This document shows, in pieces, positions 46,001 through 54,443 of a stretch of 64,000 bases of DNA; the first letter of the stretch is position 1, and each line of letters starts with the position of its first letter. The notes under the pieces were generated by a model, which was not told the DNA's origin, ran no database searches, and was given only the letters and a program-made list of their open reading frames with translations. The position numbers and the translations under genes are program-made. Location of the stretch: positions 19,856-83,855 of the forward strand of contig JAIKXS010000078.1 of NCBI GenBank assembly GCA_024683955.1, read 5' to 3'. Source of the DNA: Desulfovibrio sp. (lineage in GTDB: Bacteria; Desulfobacterota; Desulfovibrionia; Desulfovibrionales; Desulfovibrionaceae).

Positions 46001-47457
46001 GCCTCTCTGTGATAAGCAAGCGTCGAGGCAAGAGCGGCGTAGGACTCGGGATGGTTCTCCAGGGTGTTCGCATAGTCCTTGGCCATGCTCTGCAGGCTCT
46101 TTTCGCTTCGCGCCTGCAGAAAAAGAGGAAGGGAAGACGGTAAGGAGTTCTGAGTTTCCTCGAAACGAGGGGGTTCCTCAAGAAGAACATGACCGTTGGC
46201 TCCGCCAAAGCCGAAAGAATTCACGCCGATACGCGCGGGTTTTCCGTCTGGCAGGGGCTCCATTGAAAGTGGAACATGCAGATTCCAGCCCTCGAAGTCT
46301 ATGTCCGGATTCAACGTGTTTATGTGAAGCTGGCGCGGAATTTTATGCTCTTTCAGCATGACAATGGATTTCAGAATCCCGGCCATGGCCGAAGCCGTCT
46401 CAAGATGCCCCACATTGCTCTTGATGGATCCGATGGTGAGAGGCCTGGAGCGCTTTATGGCAAGCGCACGGGCGATGGCGCGCGTTTCAAGCGGGTCTCC
46501 GACTCTCGTGCCGGTACCGTGGGCCTCAAGGTAGGAAAGGGAATCGGGATCGCAGCCCGCCTTTTCATAAAGGCCGCTAATAAGCTCTTCCTGAGCCTCG
46601 CTCGAGGGAAGAGCGATGCCCTGCGTACGGCCGTCGCTGTTGCAGGCAACCGCACGGATCACGGCATGGATGTCACGCCCGTTCTTCACGGCAAGTTCTA
46701 GGGGCTCAAGGAGAAGGACACCTCCTCCTTCCGCACGCACATATCCGTTACCTGACGCATCAAAGACTTTACACCGACCATCTGGGGAAAGCATGTAGGC
46801 TTGGGAGAAACCCACAAAGGGATAGGGGGCAAGGAGGACATTGACACCGGCGCAGACAGCCATGGACGCCCCACCCTGGGCAAGAGTCTGGCAGGCCTGG
46901 TGCAAAGCGTAAAGAGAGGAGGAACAGGCCGTGTCAAGGGTGAAACTCGGCCCGTGGAAATTAAAGATATAGGAGAGTCGGTTGGAAATAATGCTCAGGT
47001 TTGTGCCCGTCATACTGTAGGGGGACGTCGCACAGATGTCGTCAGCGTGGCAGGTTCCGCCGTCAGGACTCGCCGCCCCGACAAAAACGGCCGTATCCGA
47101 GCCGGAAAGGGAGGAGGGAAGAACACCCGCATCCTCCATAGCTTCCCACGTCAGCTCGAGAAGAAGCCGTTGCTGTGGATCCATGGACTCGGCCTCCTTG
47201 GGGGATATACCAAAGAAGTCCGCGTCGAACTCATAAATGTTGTCGATGAGGCCCGCACTGAGGGTAACGGTGCTGCCCGGGTGGGTACGGTCAGGATGAT
47301 AGAAACGCGAACCGTCCCAACGGTCAGACGGGACAGTACTGATACAGTCTCGCCCTGCCGCGAGCATAGACCAGAGAGAAGGAAGGTTCGTCACCCCCCC
47401 GGGTAAGCGACAACCCACACCGATGACTGCTATAGGCATCGTGATGCACGATCTCAT
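40084..47457 (-). CDS. Single-module highly reducing type I polyketide synthase (RkpA-like)
   Basis: About 2457 residues from the chosen ATG 47457 (GGGGTGG upstream; the open frame extends to 47625). Domains in order: ketosynthase (about 5-430; DTACSSS near 176, EAHGTGT, NVGHLE), acyltransferase (530-830; GHSVGE near 621), dehydratase (900-1180; DHKVGDAVFFP), a degenerate methyltransferase-like stretch (1250-1500), enoyl reductase (1700-2020; HGAAGGVGLAAIQ), ketoreductase (2060-2240; GGTSGFG, catalytic Tyr in VNYVAAN) and an acyl carrier protein (Ser in GVDSLMG near 2375). There is no thioesterase. Full reduction predicts a saturated, fatty-acid-like chain made iteratively. Release is most simply by the neighbouring oxoamine synthase. 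It lies inside a Kps capsule locus, as rkpA does in rhizobial K-antigen regions. Confidence 0.93.
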   Translation of the reverse strand: MRSCITMPIAVIGVGCRLPGGVTNLPSLWSMLAAGRDCISTVPSDRWDGSRFYHPDRTHPGSTVTLSAGLIDNIYEFDADFFGISPKEAESMDPQQRLLLELTWEAMEDAGVLPSSLSGSDTAVFVGAASPDGGTCHADDICATSPYSMTGTNLSIISNRLSYIFNFHGPSFTLDTACSSSLYALHQACQTLAQGGASMAVCAGVNVLLAPYPFVGFSQAYMLSPDGRCKVFDASGNGYVRAEGGGVLLLEPLELAVKNGRDIHAVIRAVACNSDGRTQGIALPSSEAQEELISGLYEKAGCDPDSLSYLEAHGTGTRVGDPLETRAIARALAIKRSRPLTIGSIKSNVGHLETASAMAGILKSIVMLKEHKIPRQLHINTLNPDIDFEGWNLHVPLSMEPLPDGKPARIGVNSFGFGGANGHVLLEEPPRFEETQNSLPSSLPLFLQARSEKSLQSMAKDYANTLENHPESYAALASTLAYHREAMPVRLVADGERELVLGALRHYGETGELGSLSFGQAIENTLEEKKTAFVFAGNGCHWLGMGQDLLSNPVFRAKAEEVGALFLQISSFDVLDLLKNGKAEDLEKTENTQPLIFLIQICLCEVLRSQGIVPDVVYGHSVGEVAAVWAAGILSLRDAVKVVYYRSVFQGKTRGSGKMAAAKLSIDELHELAGRVGFGEVEIAGVNAQGSLTLCGSERGLRAIGEVLSRRHVFFKMLPLDYAFHSSQMESIKEDLLTSLAEIHSTRPRIVFLSTVAEEHSLSPRAIADTPDYFGANYWWQNIRRPVMFHAATCRAIALGVRYFLEISPHAILQQYIRSAMKTEGVQGWVGSTMQRKADNTRLLGNVWKTAWTHGWPFAPSRFFSGRETMPFVGRSLPFYPWNRSHLHTEETPESYGYLRRQAYHSLLGWQIKRETSFENVLDLTKNPWLGDHKVGDAVFFPAAAYLEMSLAAARFALGEDASIELSNTAIIRPIILDPAHSTVLRTSFESADGEIRISGRPYMQDNPWVLYSRGRAYKGNAPQTERSALVKAPEAFGTPVGRTELYRRTAVANMHYGPVFQAVDNVWLRDNEALAKFCEPEYAEGAGPAEEKMLFSPALLDGGLQLIFLLLGDDLFRRPCPRLPFWFDRCIFYAPGRPAFAHIVLRKKSERTIACDIEYLSREGTLLLAILGGKAKLASRLGKPKDAMLYTTVPVQVESLPGPSPLGTVHYEDTPVAENAEHVALRDACCQAIIAEYMTHGEHGDIPAPLARFINSFSSGGDLPSFALLWQTLARDWPGENTENLLLLASHARLLAHEQISVDALLAKRWEERALLLSKPLKDVLSSLLAPDKPGTVVLAGTAKSGLVPLLRNAFSSHSLWLTDSTENALSAVSERILPWKPSDERVHYAVWDPGLSCSPVQKADVLLLPHVLHDADDLLGALANCRSGLADGGRLLLLESEPSLVDNLTCGLEKDWWKVSQSDEAPVSCLLSEADWITALQKGGFRDCRTLSRKNGTFLICAEKGEGENAEGGGDVHEESRLSWIALATSDEAVLPAITYFMGRDDLEFSLAPESEALLSGDGDAWETFFLRKPSHVLLPFFSGPVLDGERAVQASWRLITLAKAWQQNGKPPLTVCLLTFGASSVGADAASAPELASVLGSMRVMQNEMPGLRLLSFDLPREPGEDVLDACARELLAPSGENELCFRSEGRFVLRSHEIFPVPDEDETAGMRTCMRLAIDDPGRLESLTWHALPLSEPGAGEVLVQVMATGLNFRDVMWAMNLLPEEALENGFSGAGLGIECAGVVEKVGEGVSDFRPGDRIVAFGQNCFSSHICTASKACARIPVSWTFSEAASVPVTFFTAYYALVHLASLVKGERLLIHGAAGGVGLAAIQIALSLGLDIYVTAGSPLKRHLLRTLGLTHVYDSRSLAFRDEILRDTEGEGVDCVLNSLAGEAMSAGLQILRPFGRFLELGKSDFFADSALRLRPFRNNISYFGIDVDQLMKERADLGKRLFTEMMERFSGGEWAPLPCTVFAADEVEEAFRFMQKSQHVGKIVVTPPPCRKGKSKEKNKALTVSPEATYLVTGGTSGFGLESARYLAAKGAGALLLVSRSGETDKNRESLRKLAAESPAGRCRVKALALDVTDEDSLSGALDAALADMPPLKGVLHAAALLQDALIEKISYEGLRRVLAPKIFGAFALHRYTKDMNLDFFICYSSITTLMGNPGQVNYVAANAAMESLCAMRRRMGLPGLAVGWGAIANAGMLARDRKTLESLTAMTGIRPLSTETAMEYLASLPCDTPDVTYIFGADWQKLKNLPIAKQKRLAPLLPQGLGNNRSGQSLARRLQGKNEEEAHDLVLAEVVAAVARILRTSPQSVRPTMPLQEMGVDSLMGVELSLALEELMDGQPLSGSINAHVSAEDLTVRVLKAMGSDQDDNALMTDLLSSHGVAQDSKGADFVERVARETIAPRDV

Positions 47458-47705
47458 GTCTTGCAATCCACCCCGTTTCATACTCAGTCGGGCCAAGAAA
47501 GAAGGCTCCAAGCCCAACGGGCCGGCAGCCTGAAGACGACCGTTTCCCGACAAGCCCGCTCCCGTCAGGGATGGGCATCGTTTTTCCAAGCAGGAAAAGG
47601 ACGTCTCTGTACGCTCAATACGCAAACACGCTGCCGGAGATACTCGGCAGGCTCACGCCCGTACAAGCTTACAACAGAGCAATGAAGGACAAAATTTTAA
47701 TAGAG

Positions 47706-49931
47706 TTAGGAATTGTATCTGCTTGACCGCTTTTTTGCAAGCCACTGGATACAGGAACGACAGGTCACGAACATACCTTCGTTCCAGTCATAGTACCGAG
47801 GATAGACAAGAAGAGTTCCGGCAACAAGATGCCAGATGGAGGGAAGAGGACGGCGGCGCGGGAATGTATGCCGATCGCATGTGAGCCCCCAGCCGGCGTA
47901 GAAGGGGCCACCGTAGGTTGTAACCGGGATGCCCCGCAAAAGAGCCTCGAAGCCCGTAAGAGAAGTCAGCGTGTGCACCTCATGACAGAGGGAAAGGACA
48001 CGTTCAATGGGACAGGTGCGGACAACCCCGTCGGCAAGACGTGAAAGAAGTTCTTCCGGAACGCGGCCTACCCTGTTCCCGCTCACGACATCGGGATGTT
48101 CCTTGAAGAGAATGTACGCTTCCGGACGGGAGGCTCTGACAGCTTTCAGAAGGTCGGCGTTCGTGTGTATGCCGAGTCCTCCGCGTCGCACAGACGCATC
48201 GTCCTCGACCTGCCCCGGGACAAGAAGAATGGGCCTGTCGTCGGGGAGGGACGGCAGGTCGTCGTTGCCGTTGACATTATACTTGCTGATGCCGCGGGCA
48301 ACAAGTTCGCCTGCAAGGGCTTCGGCCTCTGCAAGCTCCCGGGGTGTCCGTTCTTCCCGCAGGATCGCCTCTAGCCGACTGGGGCGGCCGGGATCATAGT
48401 AAATTCCGAGGTCATCAAAAACGAGGGAAGCGGGTCTGAAAAAATTGGAGCCAAGCCCCACGGAGCGCAAGAACCCGTCTTCCATACGAATGAGCGGGAT
48501 GCCATGACTGCGGCACCGCTCCTCAAGAGTCGTCTCCTCTTTGGAGGCCCAGACGACGAGAGATCCCCCCCTCGCAGCAGCCCAGGAAAGCGCCCCGGAA
48601 GCCTCGTCAAAAAACTCGACTGTTCCTCCGGTGGAGGAGAGAAAAGCCCGCGCGTGCTCCATCTTCCAGCGTCGGAAACCCAGGCATGCATGGGCGCCGC
48701 GGTTTGCCTCATTAAGCCGCCGCTGGGTCGAGAGGAGAGTAAGGACGTCAAGGATCCCCGCAGGTCCGTCAAAACCCGGGAAACGGTATTTTGCGTAGCG
48801 AATATATGCCGCGACAAAAAGTGCCTCTAGCGAACGGGAGCGGGTTCTGCGCGGCGACGCAACATAATCGTGCGTCAGACCCCAGCCGGCATAAAAGGGG
48901 AGGCCGAAGCAGTGAACAGGCAGTCCGAGAAGCAGGGCTTCAAAGCCCATCTGGGAGGTCACGGTGTAGACCTCGTCGAATGAGGCGAGAAGAGAGAGGG
49001 GGGCCACATCACGATCGAAAAGAAGAACGTCGTCCCCTAGAACTTCCCTTGGCAAAAAACCGCGTTTTTTTCCGGACAGCACGTCCGGATGGGTTTTCAC
49101 ACAAAGCAGGGCCCCCGGATGCGCACGTCTTGCCTCTCCGAGCATGGTCATGAAACTCTCTGCCGATGCAAGCCCGCGTATGATACTCACATCCCCCTCT
49201 GTCTGATCAAGAAGAAGAATGCGTGGGCCCTTTCCCTGCGGAAGACATGAAGGATCAAGAGCAGGCGCGTGGTTGTATTTGCTCAGAAGATTCCTGCGTA
49301 TGCGTTCCATGGATTCACGCGCCGTCCGGAGTTCCTCCTCGTTTGGCTCCCAGTCCGAGGCAAGCAGATTCTCGAGGTCCGAGGGGGCTGTTGCGTCGTA
49401 GTACATGCCGGTCGTATCGCACACAATGGAGAGGGGGGGGGCCCCCCTCACGCCAAGATCAAGAGAACGCACAAAACCGTCTTCAAGACGCAACAGGGGA
49501 ATATTACGTTTCCGTGCAAAATGCATTGCAAAGCGTATCCGCCGCATGTAGAGGGCAAACGAGAGGGCCGAGTATAAAGCTCCGGGGAGCTCCAAAGGGC
49601 CCTGTTCGGCAGCCTTCCCGAGACGGCTTTTCAGCGTCGGGGATGGGATCGCCTCCTTGACCCCCCAGAGAAGCACCCCGGAACAGGAGGCGTTGATGCG
49701 CATAAGAAGAATGGAAGCAAGAAAGGAGGCCGGAAGAAGAAGAACAGGCTTCCCGAGAAAGGATGAGAGGTGGGGAATGCGCGCTATTCCCCTGGAGAAG
49801 GTCGCATACCATCCTCCCGGCACGGGATGGCCAAGAAGAAGTGGAAGCCAGGAGGGAGGACGGGGGAGACGCTTTTTCAGCTTAGCCCCCGCCTCCCGAA
49901 AGGCGTATCGGAGAAGACGCGCCACGCTCAC
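47706..49931 (-). CDS. kpsC: Capsule Kdo-transferase KpsC (two glycosyltransferase modules)
   Basis: A 741-residue protein with an internal duplication: LEDGFVRSLDLG...MYYDATAPSDLE in the N-terminal half and MEDGFLRSVGLG...IYYDPGRPSRLE in the C-terminal half. Each is followed by a Kdo-binding stretch (HPDVLSGKKRG / HPDVVSGNRVG) and by YAGWGLT. KpsC carries two retaining beta-Kdo transferases that extend the poly-Kdo linker of group 2 capsules. It starts with GTG 49931, 9 nt after the exporter stop. A gap of about 250 bp separates it from the PKS start. Confidence 0.95.
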   Translation of the reverse strand: MSVARLLRYAFREAGAKLKKRLPRPPSWLPLLLGHPVPGGWYATFSRGIARIPHLSSFLGKPVLLLPASFLASILLMRINASCSGVLLWGVKEAIPSPTLKSRLGKAAEQGPLELPGALYSALSFALYMRRIRFAMHFARKRNIPLLRLEDGFVRSLDLGVRGAPPLSIVCDTTGMYYDATAPSDLENLLASDWEPNEEELRTARESMERIRRNLLSKYNHAPALDPSCLPQGKGPRILLLDQTEGDVSIIRGLASAESFMTMLGEARRAHPGALLCVKTHPDVLSGKKRGFLPREVLGDDVLLFDRDVAPLSLLASFDEVYTVTSQMGFEALLLGLPVHCFGLPFYAGWGLTHDYVASPRRTRSRSLEALFVAAYIRYAKYRFPGFDGPAGILDVLTLLSTQRRLNEANRGAHACLGFRRWKMEHARAFLSSTGGTVEFFDEASGALSWAAARGGSLVVWASKEETTLEERCRSHGIPLIRMEDGFLRSVGLGSNFFRPASLVFDDLGIYYDPGRPSRLEAILREERTPRELAEAEALAGELVARGISKYNVNGNDDLPSLPDDRPILLVPGQVEDDASVRRGGLGIHTNADLLKAVRASRPEAYILFKEHPDVVSGNRVGRVPEELLSRLADGVVRTCPIERVLSLCHEVHTLTSLTGFEALLRGIPVTTYGGPFYAGWGLTCDRHTFPRRRPLPSIWHLVAGTLLVYPRYYDWNEGMFVTCRSCIQWLAKKRSSRYNS

Positions 49932-49940
49932 GTGGAACCC

Positions 49941-51830
49941 CTATTTCCAGAGAGGAATAAGCACAACACCGGCGGAAACGGCCAGCTGGTAGATAATCTG
50001 AACAATATCCTTGATCGCCTGCACGGCTTTTGAGTCATACATGGGCATGACCATAAGCTGATCGCCGGGGGCGATGCCAAGGGTCTGTACCTTCCCGATC
50101 TCCCCGTTCGGCTTCATCACAAGAACAGTGCTTTTGTTGGCCCGGTCCGTAAACCCTCCGGCGCTTTCCACGTAGTCCTTCACGTCCATTTTGGCGTCGT
50201 AGACCACCGCCTTCGGAATGGCAACCTCGCCAACGATCTGGATAAGATCCGATTTATGAGGGACGTAAATAATGTCGCCGTCCTCAAGGATGGGATTTTT
50301 GAGAACCCCCTTCCGAGAAACAACAACAACCCCGTCCGGCTCAACGAGACTGGCCCGTTTAACAAAGTCCTGCACAAGGGCCGCTTCCTCGACCCGGATC
50401 TTTGCCTCATCAACCGACTGTGAACGTGCCGTAAGCACACTTTTTTCCAGACTGCGCAGGGCGTCGTCTATGGCTTTTTTCTGTTGAAGCGCAACGCTGC
50501 GACGCTTGATGTAGATAGCCTGGCAATCAGCCGTGGCCTTGTCCACACCCACATAAAAGAGAAGGTCACGCATGGTGCAGCCCTTGCGGACAGCAAAACG
50601 CGATGAACCTGCGATGGCGCCCGCAAGGCCGACCATGATGGTCGACCCTGGTCTGTCTGCGTGGAACTCGACGACGTCCTCATCCCGCACCACAAAGGAA
50701 GAAAATTCCTCAAGGGTCATGTATGTGTTGAAACGAGCCCGGTTGCGCGTGCCCGTCACGCTCACGTGGGAGGCGCCAGGCTGAGGCTGAGCCATGGCGA
50801 TAAGGGACTTTCCGGTATTTTTGCCTTTGCCGGGAGAAAATTCAAAACGCGCCTGCTGACGGATAAGACCGAGAGCGGCAACGCCGGGACCGCGCTTGCC
50901 CACAAGAATCACGTCCCCGTCCTCAAGCTGCACGGCCGGCAGGTTGCCGTTCACAAGAAAGTCGTAAAGGTCGATATGCGCAACGACGGAACGCCCGCGT
51001 TTCACGGTAATATGGCGGTAACTGCCCGAGTCGGCCAAAATGCCGCCCGCCCTGTCAAGAAAGTAGAGGATGGAATCGCCGGGACCACCTGCATAGTGTC
51101 CGGGACGGAGAACATTCCCCGTCACAAAGACAGCCACGGGCTGACTTGAGAGAAGGTCGACGTAGGCCTCCACATTCTGGGTGAAGACCTCGTTGATCTG
51201 CTGGTCGACAGCGCTCTGAAGGCCAGCGTTGCTCACCCCCTGGACGCTTATTGGTCCGACTTCCGGAATAAAAATATTCCCCTGCTGATCGACCACAACA
51301 ACCCCGTCAAAGGTCACTGCCCCCCAGAGACGAACCATGATTCGGTCACCGGGCTGTATGGTGTATTTCGGCTGTATACCGCTCTGCCACGTGCCCGCAA
51401 AATTTCCCAGAAAGAGATCAGCGCCAAAAGGACGTAGACGGCTTATGAGATCACCCTCGTACCGCCCCTGCGCATATGCCGGAGGTGCTTCGACGGAGGG
51501 GGCTTCCTTTTTGCCCTTTGGCAGGGGGGCCTGCCAGCGCGGATCTCCCTGAGTCTGCGACTGCATCATGATATCCTGGCGGGTCATGGGGCGGGCCATG
51601 TCTTTCTGGGGGTAGACGGCGTCGGGAGAGACATTCTGCCGTGCCTGGATGGTGTCCCGTGCCTCTGCCTCGGACGAAGCCGCTGCTGCCGCCTTCTGCT
51701 GCTCCACAAGAGCGCTGCCCATGGAGCCCAGCATGGCCTGTCGCTGGGCCGTGCTGGCGGCTAGAAGAGTATAGGGCAAGAAGCTCGTTACTAACGCGGC
51801 AATGATCAGGGAGCTTACAAACTTACGCAT
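49941..51830 (-). CDS. KpsD/Wza-like polysaccharide export protein
   Basis: A 629-residue exporter. The start ATG 51830 gives a signal peptide (MRKFVSSLIIAALVTSF...LLAAS). The poly-export domain begins YTIQPGDRIMVRLWG, followed by several SLBB repeats (VFVTGNVLRPGHYAGGPGDS, VALPKAV-type elements) and a C-terminal hydrophobic stretch (QLAVSAGVVLIPL). It forms or gates the outer-membrane conduit for capsule. It starts one base from the stop of the KpsE-like gene, so the two are coupled. No lipobox is seen at the cleavage site, as in KpsD rather than Wza. Confidence 0.9.
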   Translation of the reverse strand: MRKFVSSLIIAALVTSFLPYTLLAASTAQRQAMLGSMGSALVEQQKAAAAASSEAEARDTIQARQNVSPDAVYPQKDMARPMTRQDIMMQSQTQGDPRWQAPLPKGKKEAPSVEAPPAYAQGRYEGDLISRLRPFGADLFLGNFAGTWQSGIQPKYTIQPGDRIMVRLWGAVTFDGVVVVDQQGNIFIPEVGPISVQGVSNAGLQSAVDQQINEVFTQNVEAYVDLLSSQPVAVFVTGNVLRPGHYAGGPGDSILYFLDRAGGILADSGSYRHITVKRGRSVVAHIDLYDFLVNGNLPAVQLEDGDVILVGKRGPGVAALGLIRQQARFEFSPGKGKNTGKSLIAMAQPQPGASHVSVTGTRNRARFNTYMTLEEFSSFVVRDEDVVEFHADRPGSTIMVGLAGAIAGSSRFAVRKGCTMRDLLFYVGVDKATADCQAIYIKRRSVALQQKKAIDDALRSLEKSVLTARSQSVDEAKIRVEEAALVQDFVKRASLVEPDGVVVVSRKGVLKNPILEDGDIIYVPHKSDLIQIVGEVAIPKAVVYDAKMDVKDYVESAGGFTDRANKSTVLVMKPNGEIGKVQTLGIAPGDQLMVMPMYDSKAVQAIKDIVQIIYQLAVSAGVVLIPLWK

Positions 51831-51831
51831 A

Positions 51832-54252
51832 CTAAAACCCCGCATGTTCCCGCACCGCAGCCACAATGAGAGACAGAAGTCCCAGAAGCAAAAGCGATGT
51901 GAGCATATAAATAAAGGAAAAAAGAACCGGTCGAGGATAGAGCGATTCATCGGCCAGCACGGGCCTCTGAAAGGCTTCGACATACTGGGACTGTGCATCT
52001 GCCCGGACACGCGCCGCCTCAAGACTCGTCATGGCCGAGGTCAGCTGTTTCTGCGCGAATTCTTCCTCGATGGCCAGGGTCTGAAATCCGCTCAGAAGAT
52101 CGTTCAGGGACTGGTCGTCCTTAACCTTGCCGGCCAGACGCTTCTTTTCTTTTGCGAGCTGTTTGCTCAGTACGTCAAGACGGTTTTCAAGCTGCCTCAC
52201 CCTGGGGCTCCCGCTCTTCATATATGATTTGGCCTCGGACAGTTCGGCCGCAGTCTTCGTCACGTCGGCTTCAAGTTTGTTGACGACGCCGTAAAGGCCC
52301 GTGGCCACTGCTTCCGGGTCCAGAATGACGGTCCTTTCACGGTATGCGTGCATGGCTTCACGGGCCCTGCGAACACGATCCTCCGCCCGCGAAACTTCAG
52401 TCTCAGCCTGCCGTATGGCATCCTGACGGGAGCGGACGTTCATGGCGTTCACAAGCTCCTCACTGTGCTTCAGGATACCTTCGCAAACCGCAAGGGCTTT
52501 TTCCGGAGAAAAGGCCTTTACCTGCACCTCTAGAATGCTTGTGTCGGGATCGTAGGAGACCTCGCAAGCCCATTTCCAGAATTCCAAAATATCTTCCTGT
52601 GTTGCGTCCTTGCTGAGACGGAACCAGATATCGTTCTTTGTGTCCGAATAATGCTCCCGCAGGCCAAGATCCCGGTCAAGCTTTGAGAACAGGTCATAGG
52701 ACTGGATATAGTTCATAACTATATAGGAATCATTTTGGGTGGCTGAAGGGATGCTGAAAAACGTGCTGAAGCCCTCAAGATTCTGGGAGCCGTTCTGACT
52801 CCGCACAGCGAACTTTGTTTCGGAAATATAGGCATTTGAGGCCCAGAGGAGCAGGTAAAAAAAGACAAAAAGCCCCGGCAGAAGAACAACCAGGGTAACC
52901 AGCCTGCGGGCCCGGCTTTTGCGCCAGAGCTGATTATGCACACCGTAGACGATATTCTGCCAGTCGGGTGTTTTGGGCAGGAAGGAAATCGAATATTCGG
53001 GCAGGCGATCAACGCTTCCGGTCCCCTTCAGGACAAGATCGCCCGCGTCTTCTCCCCCACTGGGCAAGGCGACGGCCCGTTTGCCGGCAAACTGCACGGC
53101 CGATTTCTGCGGACTGGGAATCGCCGGCGGATTGGCGGGAGTAGGGTCAAAACGCGGGTCGGAAAGAACCGCCGTACTCACCTGCATGGCATCAGAAACA
53201 CGGAAATCTTCCGGAATTTCCCCGTCCTCCGTAAGTCCCGCCTCGACCTCACCGCGCCCTGTTCCGGCGTAAAGCAAAAAATGTTCAAGGGCACACAGAT
53301 GTGCCTTTTTAAACGCATTTGCCACACGTTCCGCGTCCCAGACCGCACCGTGGTCCGTAAGATTGGCCGCATTCATGGCCTCTGCCTTGGCCTGAAGATA
53401 GGAAACCGTGTCAAAGGCATTGGAGGGATTGACGCCCTCAAGCGTTCCATAGAGCTGATAATGCTTCCAGGAATCAAGGCCCGCCTTGTTCAGAGCATGT
53501 AAGATTTCCGCGGCGTAGAGGGGCATGTTGCGACGAATCTGCTCGGCGGTAAGCCCACCCTGCTCCGGACGCTGAAAATACTCAAGGGCCTTGAACTGAA
53601 TGTATTCACCGGGATTGAAAAAATCCTTGGGATCCCGCTTTGGCCGCCGTTTTCCGCCGGTACTCCGTCCGCTGGCGTTTTTTTTGGGGGAACTCACTCC
53701 GTTAGATTCCGCCTTGACCGTAAAAATCCGGCCATCCGCTCCACCACATCCAAATGGCAGTCGATCGGCTTCGGGAACGGTGTACTGTGCAGGAATGGAC
53801 CCCGAACTCGTCAGTCCGAAGGGGGCCTCCTGAGGCCCCTTGCCGGCAAAGCGTACAAAATGCTCAAGCGCATTCATATGCGCTTTCTGCATGGACTTGC
53901 CCGCTGACACCCAGTCCCAGGGACGGCCACCGTTCCGAAGACCGGCCCTGTTCAGGGCATTGGCCTTGGCCTTCAAATAGGCCACGGTATCAAATTCATT
54001 GGAGGGATTAATGCCTTCACTTGTTCCGTATTTCGTAAAATGGGTCCACGCGTCAAGACCAGCAGCAGCTAAGTTACCTCGGATAGTCGCCACGAAACGA
54101 GGCATATCCGCCCTGATGGCCTCTCTGGAAAAACCCCCGTGTTTCTTTTCCTGAAAATAGGACAATGCCTTGAAGCAATAATACTGCTCCTCATCAAAAA
54201 AAGATCGGGGAGAAACGGGTTCTCCCGCCATATTCTGAAACTCTGTATTCAA
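51832..54252 (-). CDS. KpsE-like chain-length/co-polymerase protein with N-terminal repeat modules
   Basis: An 806-residue protein. The C-terminal 380 residues are a capsule inner-membrane co-polymerase of the KpsE/Wzz type: a first membrane segment (LVTLVVLLPGLFVFFYLLL) near residue 445, a periplasmic coiled coil (AEDRVRRAREAMHAYRERT, LENRLDVLSKQLAKEKKRL) and a second membrane segment near the end (LLLLGLLSLIVAAV). The N-terminal 350 residues, predicted cytoplasmic, hold two copies of a module of about 135 residues: FFDEEQYYCFKALSYF ... HFTKYGTSEGINPSNEFDTV and FFNPGEYIQFKALEYF ... HYQLYGTLEGVNPSNAFDTV, each ending in ALEHF. Ordinary KpsE lacks this. The start is TTG 54252 or ATG 54231; the choice is uncertain. 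Confidence 0.85.
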   Translation of the reverse strand: MNTEFQNMAGEPVSPRSFFDEEQYYCFKALSYFQEKKHGGFSREAIRADMPRFVATIRGNLAAAGLDAWTHFTKYGTSEGINPSNEFDTVAYLKAKANALNRAGLRNGGRPWDWVSAGKSMQKAHMNALEHFVRFAGKGPQEAPFGLTSSGSIPAQYTVPEADRLPFGCGGADGRIFTVKAESNGVSSPKKNASGRSTGGKRRPKRDPKDFFNPGEYIQFKALEYFQRPEQGGLTAEQIRRNMPLYAAEILHALNKAGLDSWKHYQLYGTLEGVNPSNAFDTVSYLQAKAEAMNAANLTDHGAVWDAERVANAFKKAHLCALEHFLLYAGTGRGEVEAGLTEDGEIPEDFRVSDAMQVSTAVLSDPRFDPTPANPPAIPSPQKSAVQFAGKRAVALPSGGEDAGDLVLKGTGSVDRLPEYSISFLPKTPDWQNIVYGVHNQLWRKSRARRLVTLVVLLPGLFVFFYLLLWASNAYISETKFAVRSQNGSQNLEGFSTFFSIPSATQNDSYIVMNYIQSYDLFSKLDRDLGLREHYSDTKNDIWFRLSKDATQEDILEFWKWACEVSYDPDTSILEVQVKAFSPEKALAVCEGILKHSEELVNAMNVRSRQDAIRQAETEVSRAEDRVRRAREAMHAYRERTVILDPEAVATGLYGVVNKLEADVTKTAAELSEAKSYMKSGSPRVRQLENRLDVLSKQLAKEKKRLAGKVKDDQSLNDLLSGFQTLAIEEEFAQKQLTSAMTSLEAARVRADAQSQYVEAFQRPVLADESLYPRPVLFSFIYMLTSLLLLGLLSLIVAAVREHAGF

Positions 54253-54443
54253 TACGCCCTGCCTTGTGACGTCCTTTCAAGCCCCAACAGGCTCCTCAAA
54301 ATCCCGCCTAAGTCCGGCAATATTCTCCCCGCACGATGACACGGTCTGCCCGGTCCGCAGAGCGACCCCCGAACATGAACGAGTTCCGTGTTCTTAAAAA
54401 ACACCTGTGGACGCTCCAACGTGAAGGTTTTTAATGCCAAGAA

